64,000 nt of DNA, taken from Teichococcus rhizosphaerae (GTDB lineage Bacteria > Pseudomonadota > Alphaproteobacteria > Acetobacterales > Acetobacteraceae). Shown here piece after piece: positions 24,160 to 33,853 of the stretch. The stretch lies in NCBI RefSeq assembly GCF_002631185.1, contig NZ_PDNU01000003.1, positions 310,001 to 374,000 on the forward strand, given 5' to 3'. The translations under genes and the position numbers were made by a program. How positions within the stretch are numbered: the first letter of the stretch is position 1; every line of letters begins with the position of its first letter. Below the pieces are notes generated by a model. That model ran no database searches. It saw nothing but the letters and a program-made list of their open reading frames with translations, and was not told the origin of the DNA.

Positions 24160-26049
24160 TCAGGTGGCGCGCTGGCCGGGGCCGTGCAGCGTGGCGAACT
24201 GCTCGGGTGTCATGGGCCGGCCGAACAGGTAGCCCTGCACCTCGGCGCAGCCTTCCTGCCGCAGCAGCTCCGCCTGCTCGGCGTTCTCCACCCCTTCGGC
24301 CAGGGCGCGGATGCCCAGCGTCTGGCTGATGTTCACCACGGCGCGGATGACGGCCTTGGCGTTCGGGTCCTGCGCCATGTGCTGGACGAAGCTGCGGTCG
24401 ATCTTGATCTTGTCGAAGGCGAAGCGGCGGAGATAGCCGAGGCTGGAATAGCCGGTGCCGAAATCGTCCATGGCGATGCGCACCCCCATGGCGCGCAGCC
24501 GCCGCAGGGTCGCCAGGGTTTCCGGTGTGTCCTGCATCAGCACGCTCTCGGTGATCTCGAGCTCCAGCCGGTGGGGCTGGAGGCCCGAGCGGCGCAGCGC
24601 GCCCTCCACCGCCTCGTAAAGGCCGGGCTGGCGGAACTGGGCGGTGGAGACGTTCACCGCCACGCTCATCCGCGCCGGCCAGCGGGCGGCCTCCTGGCAG
24701 GCCGTCTCCAGCACCCAGGCGCTCACCGCCCCGATCAGCCCGCTCTCCTCCAGCACGGGGATGAAGCGGTCGGGCGGCACGTCGCCATGGCCGGGGCGGT
24801 GCCAGCGCAGCAGGGCCTCGCCGCCCGAAACCTGGCCGGTGCCGAGATAGACCAGCGGCTGGTAGGCGAGGCGGAACTGGTGCTGCGCCTGCGCCTCCCG
24901 CAGATCCTGCTCCAGCTGCCGGCGCTCGCGCAGCTTGCGGCCCAGCTCGGGCGAGTGGAAGTGGTAGCCGCCCTGGCGCGCCTGCTTCGCCTGGTGCATC
25001 GCCATGTCGGCGTCGTGCGCGAGCTGGGCGGGGTCGGTGGGCTGGCCCGCCCGGCTCAGCGCGATGCCGATGCTCAGCCGCACCTGGCAGGGCTGGCCCT
25101 CCAGCATGACCGGCTCCTCCATCAGGGCCAGCAGGCGCCGCGCCAGCCCCGCCGCCGCCTGCGGCTGGTTCTCGGCCGCCTGGATGATGGCGAACTCGTC
25201 GCCGCCGATCCGCGCCAGGGTGTCGCTGGCGCGCATCCCCTGGCCCATGCGCCGGGCCACCTCGCGCAGCAGCATGTCTCCGGCGGCATGGCCCTGGGCG
25301 TCGTTCACCTCCTTGAAGCTGTCGATGTCGACGATCAGCATGGCCACCGACCGGCCCTCCCGCTGCGCCGACAGCAGCGCCTGGCCCAGCCGGTCCTGGA
25401 AGGCCTGCCGGTTGGACAGGCCCGTCAGCGTGTCGTGGGTGGCGAGGTAGGAGGCTTCCCCCAGGGCGCGCCGCAGCATGCGCATCGGCAGCAGGCGGAG
25501 CAGCGTGAACACGCCCCCCGCCAGCAGCAGGCAGAGCAGGGACAGCAGCCCCGCCTTGCGCAACGCCGGCCGCAGCGAGCGCCGCACCTCCACCTCGCCC
25601 CGCGCCGCGGCTCCGTCCGGCACCACGGCGCGGCGGGTGAGGATGGGGGCCGCGAGCGGCTCGGGCGGGGCGACCTCCACCAGCACCGCGCCATCCGCGC
25701 CGAGCAGCCGGACGTGCTCCGGCACCGCTCCGGGGGCGGCGGCCTGGCGCAGGATGCCGCGCGCGCCGCGATGGTCCTCCCGCTCGACCAGCCAGGAGCG
25801 GCGGCCCAGCTCATGGGCCAGGCTGGCCGCCCGCGCCTCCAGCCGCCCCGCCTCATGCGCCCGCAGGGCCAGCAGGTAGCTGGCCGGCGGCACCAGCGCC
25901 ACGGCCAGTGCCGCCAGCGCGGCAAGACCCAGCATCAGCCCGAGCAGGGAGCCGGACATGCCGGAGCGCCGGAGCGGGAACTCAAGTTGGCGGCGCGGGG
26001 AGCGGATGCGCAGACGGTCCAGCAGGGGCAAGGCGAGGCTGTGCTGCAC
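24160..26049 (-). CDS. Membrane-anchored GGDEF-EAL protein (c-di-GMP turnover)
   Basis: 629 aa. A hydrophobic helix at about 33-60, a periplasmic region of about 105 residues, a second helix at about 165-187, then a GGDEF domain (intact GGDEF at 282-286, with an RxxD inhibitory site at 273-276) and an EAL domain from about 390 (EALLRW at 411-416, ELEITESVLM, MDDFGTGYSS, IKIDRSFV, ALAEGVEN, QGYLFGRP). All motifs for both diguanylate cyclase and phosphodiesterase activity are present, so it may be bifunctional or switch by periplasmic sensing. The GTG at 26049 has AGGAAGA 4-5 nt upstream; ATG at 25959 is an alternative. Confidence 0.93.
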   Translation of the reverse strand: MQHSLALPLLDRLRIRSPRRQLEFPLRRSGMSGSLLGLMLGLAALAALAVALVPPASYLLALRAHEAGRLEARAASLAHELGRRSWLVEREDHRGARGILRQAAAPGAVPEHVRLLGADGAVLVEVAPPEPLAAPILTRRAVVPDGAAARGEVEVRRSLRPALRKAGLLSLLCLLLAGGVFTLLRLLPMRMLRRALGEASYLATHDTLTGLSNRQAFQDRLGQALLSAQREGRSVAMLIVDIDSFKEVNDAQGHAAGDMLLREVARRMGQGMRASDTLARIGGDEFAIIQAAENQPQAAAGLARRLLALMEEPVMLEGQPCQVRLSIGIALSRAGQPTDPAQLAHDADMAMHQAKQARQGGYHFHSPELGRKLRERRQLEQDLREAQAQHQFRLAYQPLVYLGTGQVSGGEALLRWHRPGHGDVPPDRFIPVLEESGLIGAVSAWVLETACQEAARWPARMSVAVNVSTAQFRQPGLYEAVEGALRRSGLQPHRLELEITESVLMQDTPETLATLRRLRAMGVRIAMDDFGTGYSSLGYLRRFAFDKIKIDRSFVQHMAQDPNAKAVIRAVVNISQTLGIRALAEGVENAEQAELLRQEGCAEVQGYLFGRPMTPEQFATLHGPGQRAT

Positions 26050-26110
26050 GGCATCTTCCTGTTGCCGGCGCCGGGAGAGGCGGAAGGCCGGAGCGCCGTG
26101 GCCGCCGACT

Positions 26111-26129
26111 TTCAGGGGCGGTCCCTGAA
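26111..26129 (-). terminator. Hairpin after the LysR gene
   Basis: TTCAGGG and CCCTGAA pair perfectly (7 bp, 5-nt loop) 8 bp beyond the LysR stop and upstream of the GGDEF-EAL gene. It lacks a T-run, so it may be an incomplete terminator. Confidence 0.4.
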
Positions 26130-26136
26130 CAGGCTG

Positions 26137-27036
26137 TTAACCGCTGGCGCCGTCGCCGGTGTTGCCCAGCATGCCGTGCAGCTCCCGCAGCAGGCCCTGC
26201 GCCGTCTGGGAGAGCGGCAGCCCGGCGGTCCAGAAGGCGAGGGCGCGGGCTGGGATCGCGGGCTCGAAGGGCAGCACCGCCAGGGGGCGGTGGCGGTTGC
26301 GGGCGGAGAAGGGGTCCACCACCGCGACACCCACCCCCGCCTCGGCCATGGCGCAGGCGGTGTCGGCGTAGCGCACCTCGACGGCGGCGGAGAAGGGCTC
26401 GCGCGCCGCCAGGAAGGCCTCGCGCACCGCGCGCCCCATGCGCGTGCCGCCGTCCAGCGCGATCAGGGGCCAGGCGCGCAGCAGCCCGGGCGTGACCAGG
26501 CTCTCCCGCGCCAGCGGATGGCCGGCCGGACAGACGCAGACCATGCGCGCCTCGGCCAGCGGACGGGTGGCGAGGCCCGGCCGCTCCTCCAGACTGAGGC
26601 CGAAGCCGAGTTCCGCGTCGCCGCCTTCCACGCCCGCCACCACCTCGTCCAGCCGCCGCACGTCGAAGGTGATGCGCAGGCCGGGCTGGCGGGCCAGCAT
26701 CCGCCGCATGGCGCGCAGCACCACGCCATGTCCGAGCGGCGGGGTGGAGAGCAGCCGCAGCCGCCCCGTCTTGTCCTGGCGCAGCGCGCGGAGCCGCGCC
26801 TCCAGCGCCGCGTGCTGGGCGAAGAGCGGCTCGGATTCGGCGTGGATCACCCGCGCCGCCTCGGTGGGGAAGAGGCGGTTGTTGACGCGCTCGAACAGGG
26901 GGAAGCCCAGCTGCCCCTCGAGCTGCTTGACCGCGTTGCTGACGGCGGGCTGCGACATGCCGAGCAGGCGCGCCGCCGCCATGGTGGTCTGGTGCCGGAT
27001 GACGGCGCGGAGGATCTCGAGCTGGCGCAAGGTCAT
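26137..27036 (-). CDS. LysR family transcriptional regulator
   Basis: 299 aa, normal for the family. N-terminal winged helix-turn-helix: MTLRQLEILRAVIRHQTTMAAARLLGMSQPAVSNAVKQLE in family register, then FERVNNRLFPTEAARVIHAE and a periplasmic-binding-protein-like effector domain (about residues 90-290). It is divergent from the operon beginning with the N-carbamoyl-amino-acid hydrolase, the classical arrangement for a LysR activator and its target; an inverted repeat suitable for LysR binding lies at 27075-27090. The effector is probably the ureide or amino-acid compound that the operon handles (inference). Confidence 0.92.
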   Translation of the reverse strand: MTLRQLEILRAVIRHQTTMAAARLLGMSQPAVSNAVKQLEGQLGFPLFERVNNRLFPTEAARVIHAESEPLFAQHAALEARLRALRQDKTGRLRLLSTPPLGHGVVLRAMRRMLARQPGLRITFDVRRLDEVVAGVEGGDAELGFGLSLEERPGLATRPLAEARMVCVCPAGHPLARESLVTPGLLRAWPLIALDGGTRMGRAVREAFLAAREPFSAAVEVRYADTACAMAEAGVGVAVVDPFSARNRHRPLAVLPFEPAIPARALAFWTAGLPLSQTAQGLLRELHGMLGNTGDGASG

Positions 27037-27074
27037 GTCTTGGGCAGCATATAACCAGAATGGATAGAGCCGGG

Positions 27075-27090
27075 TGATTCATCATAATCA
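27075..27090. promoter_or_regulatory. Candidate LysR-type operator
   Basis: TGATT-N6-AATCA, a perfect 5-bp inverted repeat, includes a T-N11-A pattern (27078 to 27090). It stands in the AT-richest part of the 128-bp region between the divergent LysR gene and hydrolase gene, 75 bp upstream of the hydrolase start. Confidence 0.5.
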
Positions 27091-27164
27091 GGACAATTGC
27101 GCTGCCTGAAAAGCGTGCGACGATGCGCCGATTGCCGCATACCGGCCTTGCATGAGGTTCACCG

Positions 27165-28118
27165 ATGCCCCGTATCCTGCGTGTCGCCGCCGCCCAGATG
27201 GGCCCCACACAACGGGCTGACAGCCGCGAGCACACCCTTTCGCGCATGATCGCGCTGCTGGAGCAGGCGGCTGCCCAGGGCGCGCGGCTCGTGGTGTTTC
27301 CCGAGCTGGCCTTCACCACCTTCTTTCCGCGCTGGCTGCTGAGCGAGGCGGAGCTGGACCAGTATTTCGAGAGCGCGCTGCCCGGCCCCGACACCCAGCC
27401 CCTGTTCGACCGCGCCAAGGCGCTCGGCGTCGGCTTCTATGTCGGCTACGCGGAGCGGACGGCGGACGGCAAGCGCTTCAACAGCGCCGTCACCGTGGGG
27501 CCGGACGGCGCCATCCTGGAGAAGTACCGCAAGGTGCACCTGCCGGGCTCGGTGGAGCCGCGCGAGGGCTCGCGCTTCCAGCAGCTGGAGAAGCGCTACT
27601 TCGAGTATGGCGACCTGGGCTTCCCCGCCTTCCGCGGGCCGGAGGAATGGGGCGCGCCGGTGCTCGGCATGCTGGTCTGCAACGACCGCCGTTGGCCGGA
27701 GGCCTGGCGCGTCTATGGTCTCCAGGGGCTGGAGATGCTGCTCGTCGGCTACAACTCGGCGGCCTACGACCCGAATGGCGGCAACACCGAGGATGCCGGG
27801 TTGCGCACCTTCCATTCGCAGCTCGCCGCCCAGTCCAACGCCTACATGAACGCCGCCTGGGCGGTGGCCGTGGCCAAGGCGGGCGACGAGGACGGCTCCG
27901 GCCTGATCGGCGGCTCCTGCATCGTCGATCCCAACGGCCGCATCGTCGCCGAGACGAGGACGCTGGGCGACGAGGTGGTGGTGGCCGATTGCGACCTCGA
28001 CCTGTGCGCCCAGGGCAAGGAGAAGATGTTCAACTTCGCCCAGCACCGCCGGCCGGAGATGTACGGGCTGATCACCAGCCGCACCGGCGCCGTGGCGCCG
28101 CCGCGCAAGGCGGGCTGA
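27165..28118 (+). CDS. N-carbamoyl-D-amino-acid hydrolase (D-carbamoylase)
   Basis: 317-aa nitrilase-superfamily amidohydrolase that releases CO2 and ammonia from N-carbamoyl-D-amino acids, giving D-amino acids. The catalytic triad is at the expected places: E47 ([13 protein letters not shown]), K123 (KYRKVHLPG) and C172 ([13 protein letters not shown]). The TTFFPRW and [11 protein letters not shown] blocks and the C-terminal [15 protein letters not shown] are specific to D-carbamoylases such as the Agrobacterium enzyme, so the assignment is more precise than a general carbon-nitrogen hydrolase. First gene of a catabolic operon with an ABC importer; no hydantoinase of the usual type is adjacent, but two other ring or amide hydrolases follow. 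Confidence 0.9.
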   Translation: MPRILRVAAAQMGPTQRADSREHTLSRMIALLEQAAAQGARLVVFPELAFTTFFPRWLLSEAELDQYFESALPGPDTQPLFDRAKALGVGFYVGYAERTADGKRFNSAVTVGPDGAILEKYRKVHLPGSVEPREGSRFQQLEKRYFEYGDLGFPAFRGPEEWGAPVLGMLVCNDRRWPEAWRVYGLQGLEMLLVGYNSAAYDPNGGNTEDAGLRTFHSQLAAQSNAYMNAAWAVAVAKAGDEDGSGLIGGSCIVDPNGRIVAETRTLGDEVVVADCDLDLCAQGKEKMFNFAQHRRPEMYGLITSRTGAVAPPRKAG

Positions 28119-28123
28119 GGCCG

Positions 28124-28968
28124 ATGGGGCAGGGAAAGACCCCTTCCGCTTTGCCGGACATCGCCCACTACACCCATGTGCCCAACCGGCACTGGGGGCG
28201 GTGGGCGGCGGTCGCCATCATCCTGCTGCTGCTGACCGGGCTCGCCCGGGCCTTCGCGGTGGGCGACATCGAGTGGCGCTTCGTGGGCGCCTTCTTCACG
28301 GCACCGGCCATCATGGCGGGCCTCGCCAACACGCTGTGGATGACCTTCGGCGCCATGGCGCTGGGCATCGCGCTCGGCGTCGTCACGGCGGTGATGCGCA
28401 TGTCGCCCAACCCCGTGCTCCAGGGCGTGGCGATGGGCTACACCTGGCTGTTCCGGGGCACGCCGGTGATCCTGCAGCTGCTGCTGTGGTTCAACCTGGC
28501 GCTGATCTTCCCGCGCCTGGGCTTCGGCGACTTCTCGGTGCGCACGGTGGACGTGATGACGCCGGCGCTGGCCGCCCTGCTCGGCCTCGGCATCAACCAG
28601 GGCGCCTACACCTCGGAGGTGATCCGCGCCGGCATGCTCTCGGTCGATGCCGGGCAGTACGAGGCGGCCAAGGCCATCGGCATGACGCGGCTGCGGGCGC
28701 TGCGGCGCATCATCTTCCCGCAGGCGATGCGGGTGGTGATCCCGCCGCTCGGCAACGAGTTCATCGGCATGGTGAAGCTGACCTCGCTGGCCAGCGTCAT
28801 CCAGTTCGCCGAGATCCTGCACGCCGCGCAGAACATCTACTACGCCAATTCCCGCGTCATCGAGCTGCTGATCGTGGCCGCCATCTGGTACCTGATCATC
28901 GTCTCGGTCCTGACGCCCTTGCAGATGCTGCTGGAGCGCCGCTTCGCCCGCGGCACGGGAGGAAGCCG

Positions 28969-28972
<4 letters not shown>
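28124..28972 (+). CDS. Amino-acid ABC transporter permease
   Basis: 282-aa inner-membrane permease of the polar-amino-acid (HisM/GlnP) family. The N-terminal cytoplasmic stretch is followed by five helices. The family's TIGR-type start [20 protein letters not shown], the [16 protein letters not shown] motif and the EAA loop ([30 protein letters not shown] in register) are visible. The ATG at 28124 lies 5 bp after the hydrolase stop; it is the only permease in the operon, so it probably works as a homodimer. Confidence 0.94.
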
Positions 28973-29733
<761 letters not shown>

Positions 29734-29746
29734 AGGAAATCTGAGC

Positions 29747-30571
29747 ATGTTCAAGAAGCTGCTGCTGGCCGCCACCGTCCTCGCCCTGCCCGTCGCGGCG
29801 CAGGCGGCCGAGCTGCCGTCCCGCATCAAGTCGCGCGGCACCATCGTCGCCGCCATCGTGCCGAACTATCCGCCGCTGGACCTGCGCGACCCGCAGACCA
29901 ACCAGCTCACCGGCTTCGACGTGGAGCTGGGCAACGCCCTGGCCGAGAAGCTCGGCGTGAAGATGCAGTGGCAGGAGACCAGCTTCGACCAGATGCTGGC
30001 CTCGGTGCGCACGGGGCGCGTGGACATCATCCTGTCCGGCATGTCCGACCTGAAGTCGCGCCAGGAAACCGCGACCTTCATCGACTACCTGCGCTCGGGC
30101 AGCCAGTTCTTCACCCAGGCCAGCCGCGCCGCCGAGTTCCCGAACCCCGAGGCGCTGTGCGGCAAGCGCGTGGGCGCCAGCCGCCGCACCGCCCTGCCGA
30201 ACGACATCAAGGCCTTCAGCGACGCGAACTGCGTGGGCAAGGGCAAGCCCGCCATCGAGTACGTGCCCACCGAGGGCTCGGCCGATGCGCGCACCCAGCT
30301 CCGCCAGGGGCGCATCGACGCCGCCATGCAGGGTGGCGAGACGCTGCCCTACATCATGGGCCTCGAGCCCAACACCTACGCCCCCGTCGGCGAGCCGGTG
30401 CGCTTCACGCTGATGGGCATCGCGGTCGGCAAGGAGGAGACGCAGCTCCAGCAGGCGCTGGCCGAGGGGCTGCGCGGGCTGATGGCGGACGGCACCTATG
30501 CGAAGCTGGCCGAGAAGTGGCAGCTCTCGCCCTCCAAGATCCCCGAGGTGCAGATCAATGGCGGCGAGTGA
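29747..30571 (+). CDS. Amino-acid ABC transporter substrate-binding protein 1
   Basis: 274-aa periplasmic family 3 solute-binding protein. Signal peptide MFKKLLLAATVLALPVAAQA, followed by LPSRIKSRGTIVAAIVPNYPPLDL, FDVELGNALAEKLG, and the TGRVDIILSGMSDLKSRQET segment. A conserved Cys pair (LCGKRVG and NCVGKGKP) resembles the disulfide in related proteins. Fourteen bases overlap the next gene. A second paralogous binding protein lies two genes downstream, suggesting that two related ligands share one permease. Confidence 0.93.
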   Translation: MFKKLLLAATVLALPVAAQAAELPSRIKSRGTIVAAIVPNYPPLDLRDPQTNQLTGFDVELGNALAEKLGVKMQWQETSFDQMLASVRTGRVDIILSGMSDLKSRQETATFIDYLRSGSQFFTQASRAAEFPNPEALCGKRVGASRRTALPNDIKAFSDANCVGKGKPAIEYVPTEGSADARTQLRQGRIDAAMQGGETLPYIMGLEPNTYAPVGEPVRFTLMGIAVGKEETQLQQALAEGLRGLMADGTYAKLAEKWQLSPSKIPEVQINGGE

Positions 30572-31457
30572 CCTGGCGCTGAAGGCAGGGCTCGACGCCC
30601 TGCCGCTGCTGCCCGCCAACCGCGCGCCACTGGCGCCGGAGTTCCCGTGGCCGGCGGGGCACGGCGCGGCGATGTTCCTGAGCTTCGACGTCGATGCCGA
30701 GAGCGCCTGGACCGCCAAGGACCCCGCCCGCTATGGCGAGCTGGTGACCATGTCCTTCGGCGGCTACGAGGCGCGGGTCGGCACGCCGAAGCTGTTGGAG
30801 ATGCTGCGCCAGCTCGGTCTGAAGGCCACCTTCTTCATCACCGGCTGGTCGGTCGAGGCGCACCCCGCCATGTGCGAGGCCATCCTGAGGGATGGCCACG
30901 AGATCGGCCACCACGGCTTCCACCACCTGATGCCGCAGCCGGGCGACCCGATGCTGGCGGAGGAGGTGGACCGCGGCCTGGAGGTGCTGAAGCGGCGGCT
31001 CGGCGTGGTGCCGAAGGGCTACCGCGCGCCCTCGGGCGAGTTCTGCGAGGCGCTGCGCGTCCTGTTGAAGCAGCGCGGCCTGCTCTACACCTCCTCCTTC
31101 CGCGACGATGTGCGTCCCTACCGCCACCTGCTGGCCGATGGCACGCCGGGGCTGGTGGAGCTGCCCGTCACCGCCAGCTACGACGACTGGCTGCTGGGGC
31201 TGTCGCAGCGCTACAGCCGCCACACCATCCAGCCGCGCGAGGCCGTGCTGTCCATGTGGAAGGACGAGCTGGACGAGATCCGCGACTGGGGCGCCATGGT
31301 GACCACCGTGCTGCACCCGCAATGCAGCGGCCGGCCGATGCGGCTGCGCCTGCTGCGCGAGTTCCTGCAATACGCCCAAGGCTGCGGCGACGTCTGGATC
31401 GCCACCGGCGAGCAGATCGCCGCGCACTTCACCGACTGCGAGCGGAAGGCCGGCTGA
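30558..31457 (+). CDS. Polysaccharide-deacetylase-fold hydrolase (NodB/PuuE type)
   Basis: 299-aa NodB-homology protein. Motif 1 as SFDVDAES, metal-binding motif 2 as GHEIGHHGFHH, motif 3 YRAPSGEF and a late catalytic-type His in LHPQCSGRP. It has no signal peptide, so it acts in the cytoplasm on a small amide rather than on cell-wall polysaccharide; metal-independent or metal-dependent relatives include allantoinase PuuE and cyclic imide hydrolase. Its position between two binding proteins in an operon with a carbamoylase strongly suggests a ring-opening role on a ureide or imide (inference). ATG 30558 starts inside the preceding gene. Confidence 0.8.
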   Translation: MAASDLALKAGLDALPLLPANRAPLAPEFPWPAGHGAAMFLSFDVDAESAWTAKDPARYGELVTMSFGGYEARVGTPKLLEMLRQLGLKATFFITGWSVEAHPAMCEAILRDGHEIGHHGFHHLMPQPGDPMLAEEVDRGLEVLKRRLGVVPKGYRAPSGEFCEALRVLLKQRGLLYTSSFRDDVRPYRHLLADGTPGLVELPVTASYDDWLLGLSQRYSRHTIQPREAVLSMWKDELDEIRDWGAMVTTVLHPQCSGRPMRLRLLREFLQYAQGCGDVWIATGEQIAAHFTDCERKAG

Positions 31458-31507
31458 ACCGGCCCTCTCGCCAGCGCCACGGCACGACCCAACACCGGAG
31501 ACATCGC

Positions 31508-32359
31508 ATGATTCCCTTCAAGCGTATGCTGGCGGTGGGGCTCGCCATGGCCCTGGCGGGGGCGCTGCCCGCCGCCGCCCAAACGGACAAGCAGAACGCC
31601 GCGCTGCCGGACGCCGTCCGCAGCGCGGGCGCGCTGCGGGTCGGCATCGAGGCCACCTATCCGCCCATGGCCTACAAGGATCCCGCCACCAATGAGCGGC
31701 GCGGCGTCAATGTCGATCTCGTCACCGCCATCGGCCGCGACCTCGGCATCGAGATCCGCTGGGAGGAGATGTCCTTCGAGCAGATCGTCAACTCGCTCAC
31801 CACCGGCCGCATCGACTTCAGCGGCACCTCCATGACCGACCTGCCGGCGCGGCGCGAGAAGCTGACCTTCGTGGACTACATCACCACGGGCGGGCAGCTC
31901 TTCACCACGCGGGCGCTGGCCGCCTCCATCCGCGAGGCGACGGATTTCTGCGGCAAGTCCGTCTCCACGCCGCGCTTCACCAACTACTTCCCCTCCGCCC
32001 AGGCCTGGAGCGAGCGCGCCTGCGCCGGCCGGCAGCCCATGCAGGTGGTGGGCAGCAACGGCGCCACCGCCTCCCGCACCGATCTGCGGCAGGAGCGCAA
32101 CCAGGGCGCCATCCTCGGCGCCGAGTTCGTGGCGCATCTCCAGCGCACCGAGCCGGAGAACTGGGTGGCGGTCGGCAAGCCCATCACCAACAACCTGTCC
32201 GGGCTGGCCTTCCCGAAGGATTCGACCGCGCTGCGCGACGCCATCGCGGCCTCGCTGCAAAGGCTCATCGACAACGGGACCTACGCCGAGATCCTGAAAA
32301 AGCACGGGATCGAGGGGCAGGCGATCCGCACCGTCTCGATCGACGCCGGGCAGCCTTGA
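31508..32359 (+). CDS. Amino-acid ABC transporter substrate-binding protein 2
   Basis: 283-aa family 3 binding protein with signal peptide ending LPAAAQT. It has ALRVGIEATYPPMAYKDPATNERRG, VNVDLVTAIGRDLGIEIRWEEMSFEQIV in register and TGRIDFSGTSMTDLPARREK. It is a diverged paralogue of the product at 29747 (both keep CGK...C cysteine pairs). Presumably it presents a second ligand to the same permease. The operon gap before it is 50 bp with a modest ribosome site. Confidence 0.92.
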   Translation: MIPFKRMLAVGLAMALAGALPAAAQTDKQNAALPDAVRSAGALRVGIEATYPPMAYKDPATNERRGVNVDLVTAIGRDLGIEIRWEEMSFEQIVNSLTTGRIDFSGTSMTDLPARREKLTFVDYITTGGQLFTTRALAASIREATDFCGKSVSTPRFTNYFPSAQAWSERACAGRQPMQVVGSNGATASRTDLRQERNQGAILGAEFVAHLQRTEPENWVAVGKPITNNLSGLAFPKDSTALRDAIAASLQRLIDNGTYAEILKKHGIEGQAIRTVSIDAGQP

Positions 32360-32437
32360 ACAATGCAGGGGGCGCTGCCCCCTGGCCCCCGCCGGAGTGA
32401 CAGTGTCACCCCGGACCCCGCCATCAGTTTTCCGGAT

Positions 32438-33844
32438 ATGCCTTCCATGGACCTGCTGATCACCAACGCCGCCGTTGTCACCTGCGACGATGAAAGGCGG
32501 GTTCTGGGGCGGCACGCCATCCTCGTCCGGGGGAACCGCATCGAGGGCCTCGGGCCGAGCGTGGAGCTTGAGGCGGCGCATCCCGGCGTGCCGCGCTTCG
32601 ATGCGCACGGGCTGGCCGTGCTGCCGGGGCTGATCAACGCCCACACCCACACCGTGCTGACCGCGCTGCGCGGCTCGGTCGAGGACTGGGAGGGCGACAT
32701 GATCTACGGCTACATGTCGCCCATCTCCTACACCATGACCGACGAGGAGCGGGCCGTGATGGCCATGCTCGGCTGCGTCGAGGCCATCCGCAGCGGCAGC
32801 ACCACCCTGGTCGATCCCTTCCGCCACGTGCTCTCCTATGGCCGCGCCATGGCCTCTACCGGGCTGCGCCTGTGGCTTTCGGAAAGCTGCGCCGACATCG
32901 ATACGCGCCGCATCCGCCATGGCGACTACCGCGAGGACCCGGCCTTCGGCGCGCAGTTCCTGGACCGCGCCGAGGCGATGATCGAGGGGTTGCACGGCAG
33001 CCATGGAGACCGCGTGCGCTGCCAGGTGGCCGCCCACGCGCCGGACAACTGCTCCCCCGCCATGCTGCGCAAGCTGCTGGACCTCGCGGCGAGGCACAGT
33101 CTCACCCGCACCGTGCATCTCTCGCAGAGCCCGGGCGAGGAGAAGGCGGTGCGCGCGGCGCGCGGCACCACCTCCGCCGGCTACCTGGACCGCGAGGGCT
33201 TCCTCGGCCCGGACCTCACCGCCGCGCACTGGACCTTCTGCAACCGCGAGGACATCGAGATCCTCGCCGCGCGTGGCGTCACCATGGCGCACACGCCGGC
33301 CAGCATCTCCCGCCGCCGCGGCATGCACCGCGCCCTGCTGGGCCCGATCCGCGATGCCGGCGTGCGCGTCGCCTTCGGCACGGACAACATGACCGAGGAC
33401 ATGTTCCAGGCCATGACCATCGGCTCCATCCTGCACCGCACCGGGCGCGGCCGCGAGGAGGAGGGCGGCGTGCTGCCGGGGCCCGACGCCATCCTGGACG
33501 CGGTGACGCGCGATGCCGCCGCGAGCGTCGGCGCGGGCCATGAGATCGGCCGCGTCGCGCCGGGCTGGAAGGCGGACCTGACCTTCCTCGACCTCAACAC
33601 GCCGGCGCTGCGCCCGGTGATCCGCCTCGTTTCCAACATCGTCCATTACGGCCATCCCGGCGCGGTGCACTCGGTAATGGTGGATGGCGCGTTCATCCTG
33701 CGCGACCGCCGGGTCCTGACGGTGGACGAGCCCGCTTTGCTGCGCGAGGCCGATGCCGTCACCCGCCGCGTCTGGGCGCGCATGATCGAGCAGAACCCCG
33801 ATCTCGCGCGCCCGGCCTCCGAGCTGCCCTGGCTGGAGCTTTGA
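32438..33844 (+). CDS. Amidohydrolase family protein (TrzN/cytosine-deaminase-like)
   Basis: 468-aa metal-dependent amidohydrolase. Metal site: HxH in LINAHTHTVL, His in AAHAPDNCS, His in TAAHWTFCN and Asp in AFGTDNMTED. This set fits subtype III enzymes that deaminate or dechlorinate rings (guanine and cytosine deaminases, TrzN, AtzA); the exact ring is not known. The N-terminal ITNAAVVTCDDERRVLG and C-terminal GHEIGRVAPGWKADLTFLDL complete the fold. Start uncertain: ATG 32438 or 32447; neither has a strong ribosome site, and the frame is open back to 32363. Last gene of the operon, it could act on the imported substrate before the other hydrolases. Confidence 0.87.
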   Translation: MPSMDLLITNAAVVTCDDERRVLGRHAILVRGNRIEGLGPSVELEAAHPGVPRFDAHGLAVLPGLINAHTHTVLTALRGSVEDWEGDMIYGYMSPISYTMTDEERAVMAMLGCVEAIRSGSTTLVDPFRHVLSYGRAMASTGLRLWLSESCADIDTRRIRHGDYREDPAFGAQFLDRAEAMIEGLHGSHGDRVRCQVAAHAPDNCSPAMLRKLLDLAARHSLTRTVHLSQSPGEEKAVRAARGTTSAGYLDREGFLGPDLTAAHWTFCNREDIEILAARGVTMAHTPASISRRRGMHRALLGPIRDAGVRVAFGTDNMTEDMFQAMTIGSILHRTGRGREEEGGVLPGPDAILDAVTRDAAASVGAGHEIGRVAPGWKADLTFLDLNTPALRPVIRLVSNIVHYGHPGAVHSVMVDGAFILRDRRVLTVDEPALLREADAVTRRVWARMIEQNPDLARPASELPWLEL

Positions 33845-33853
33845 TCCGCTCCC

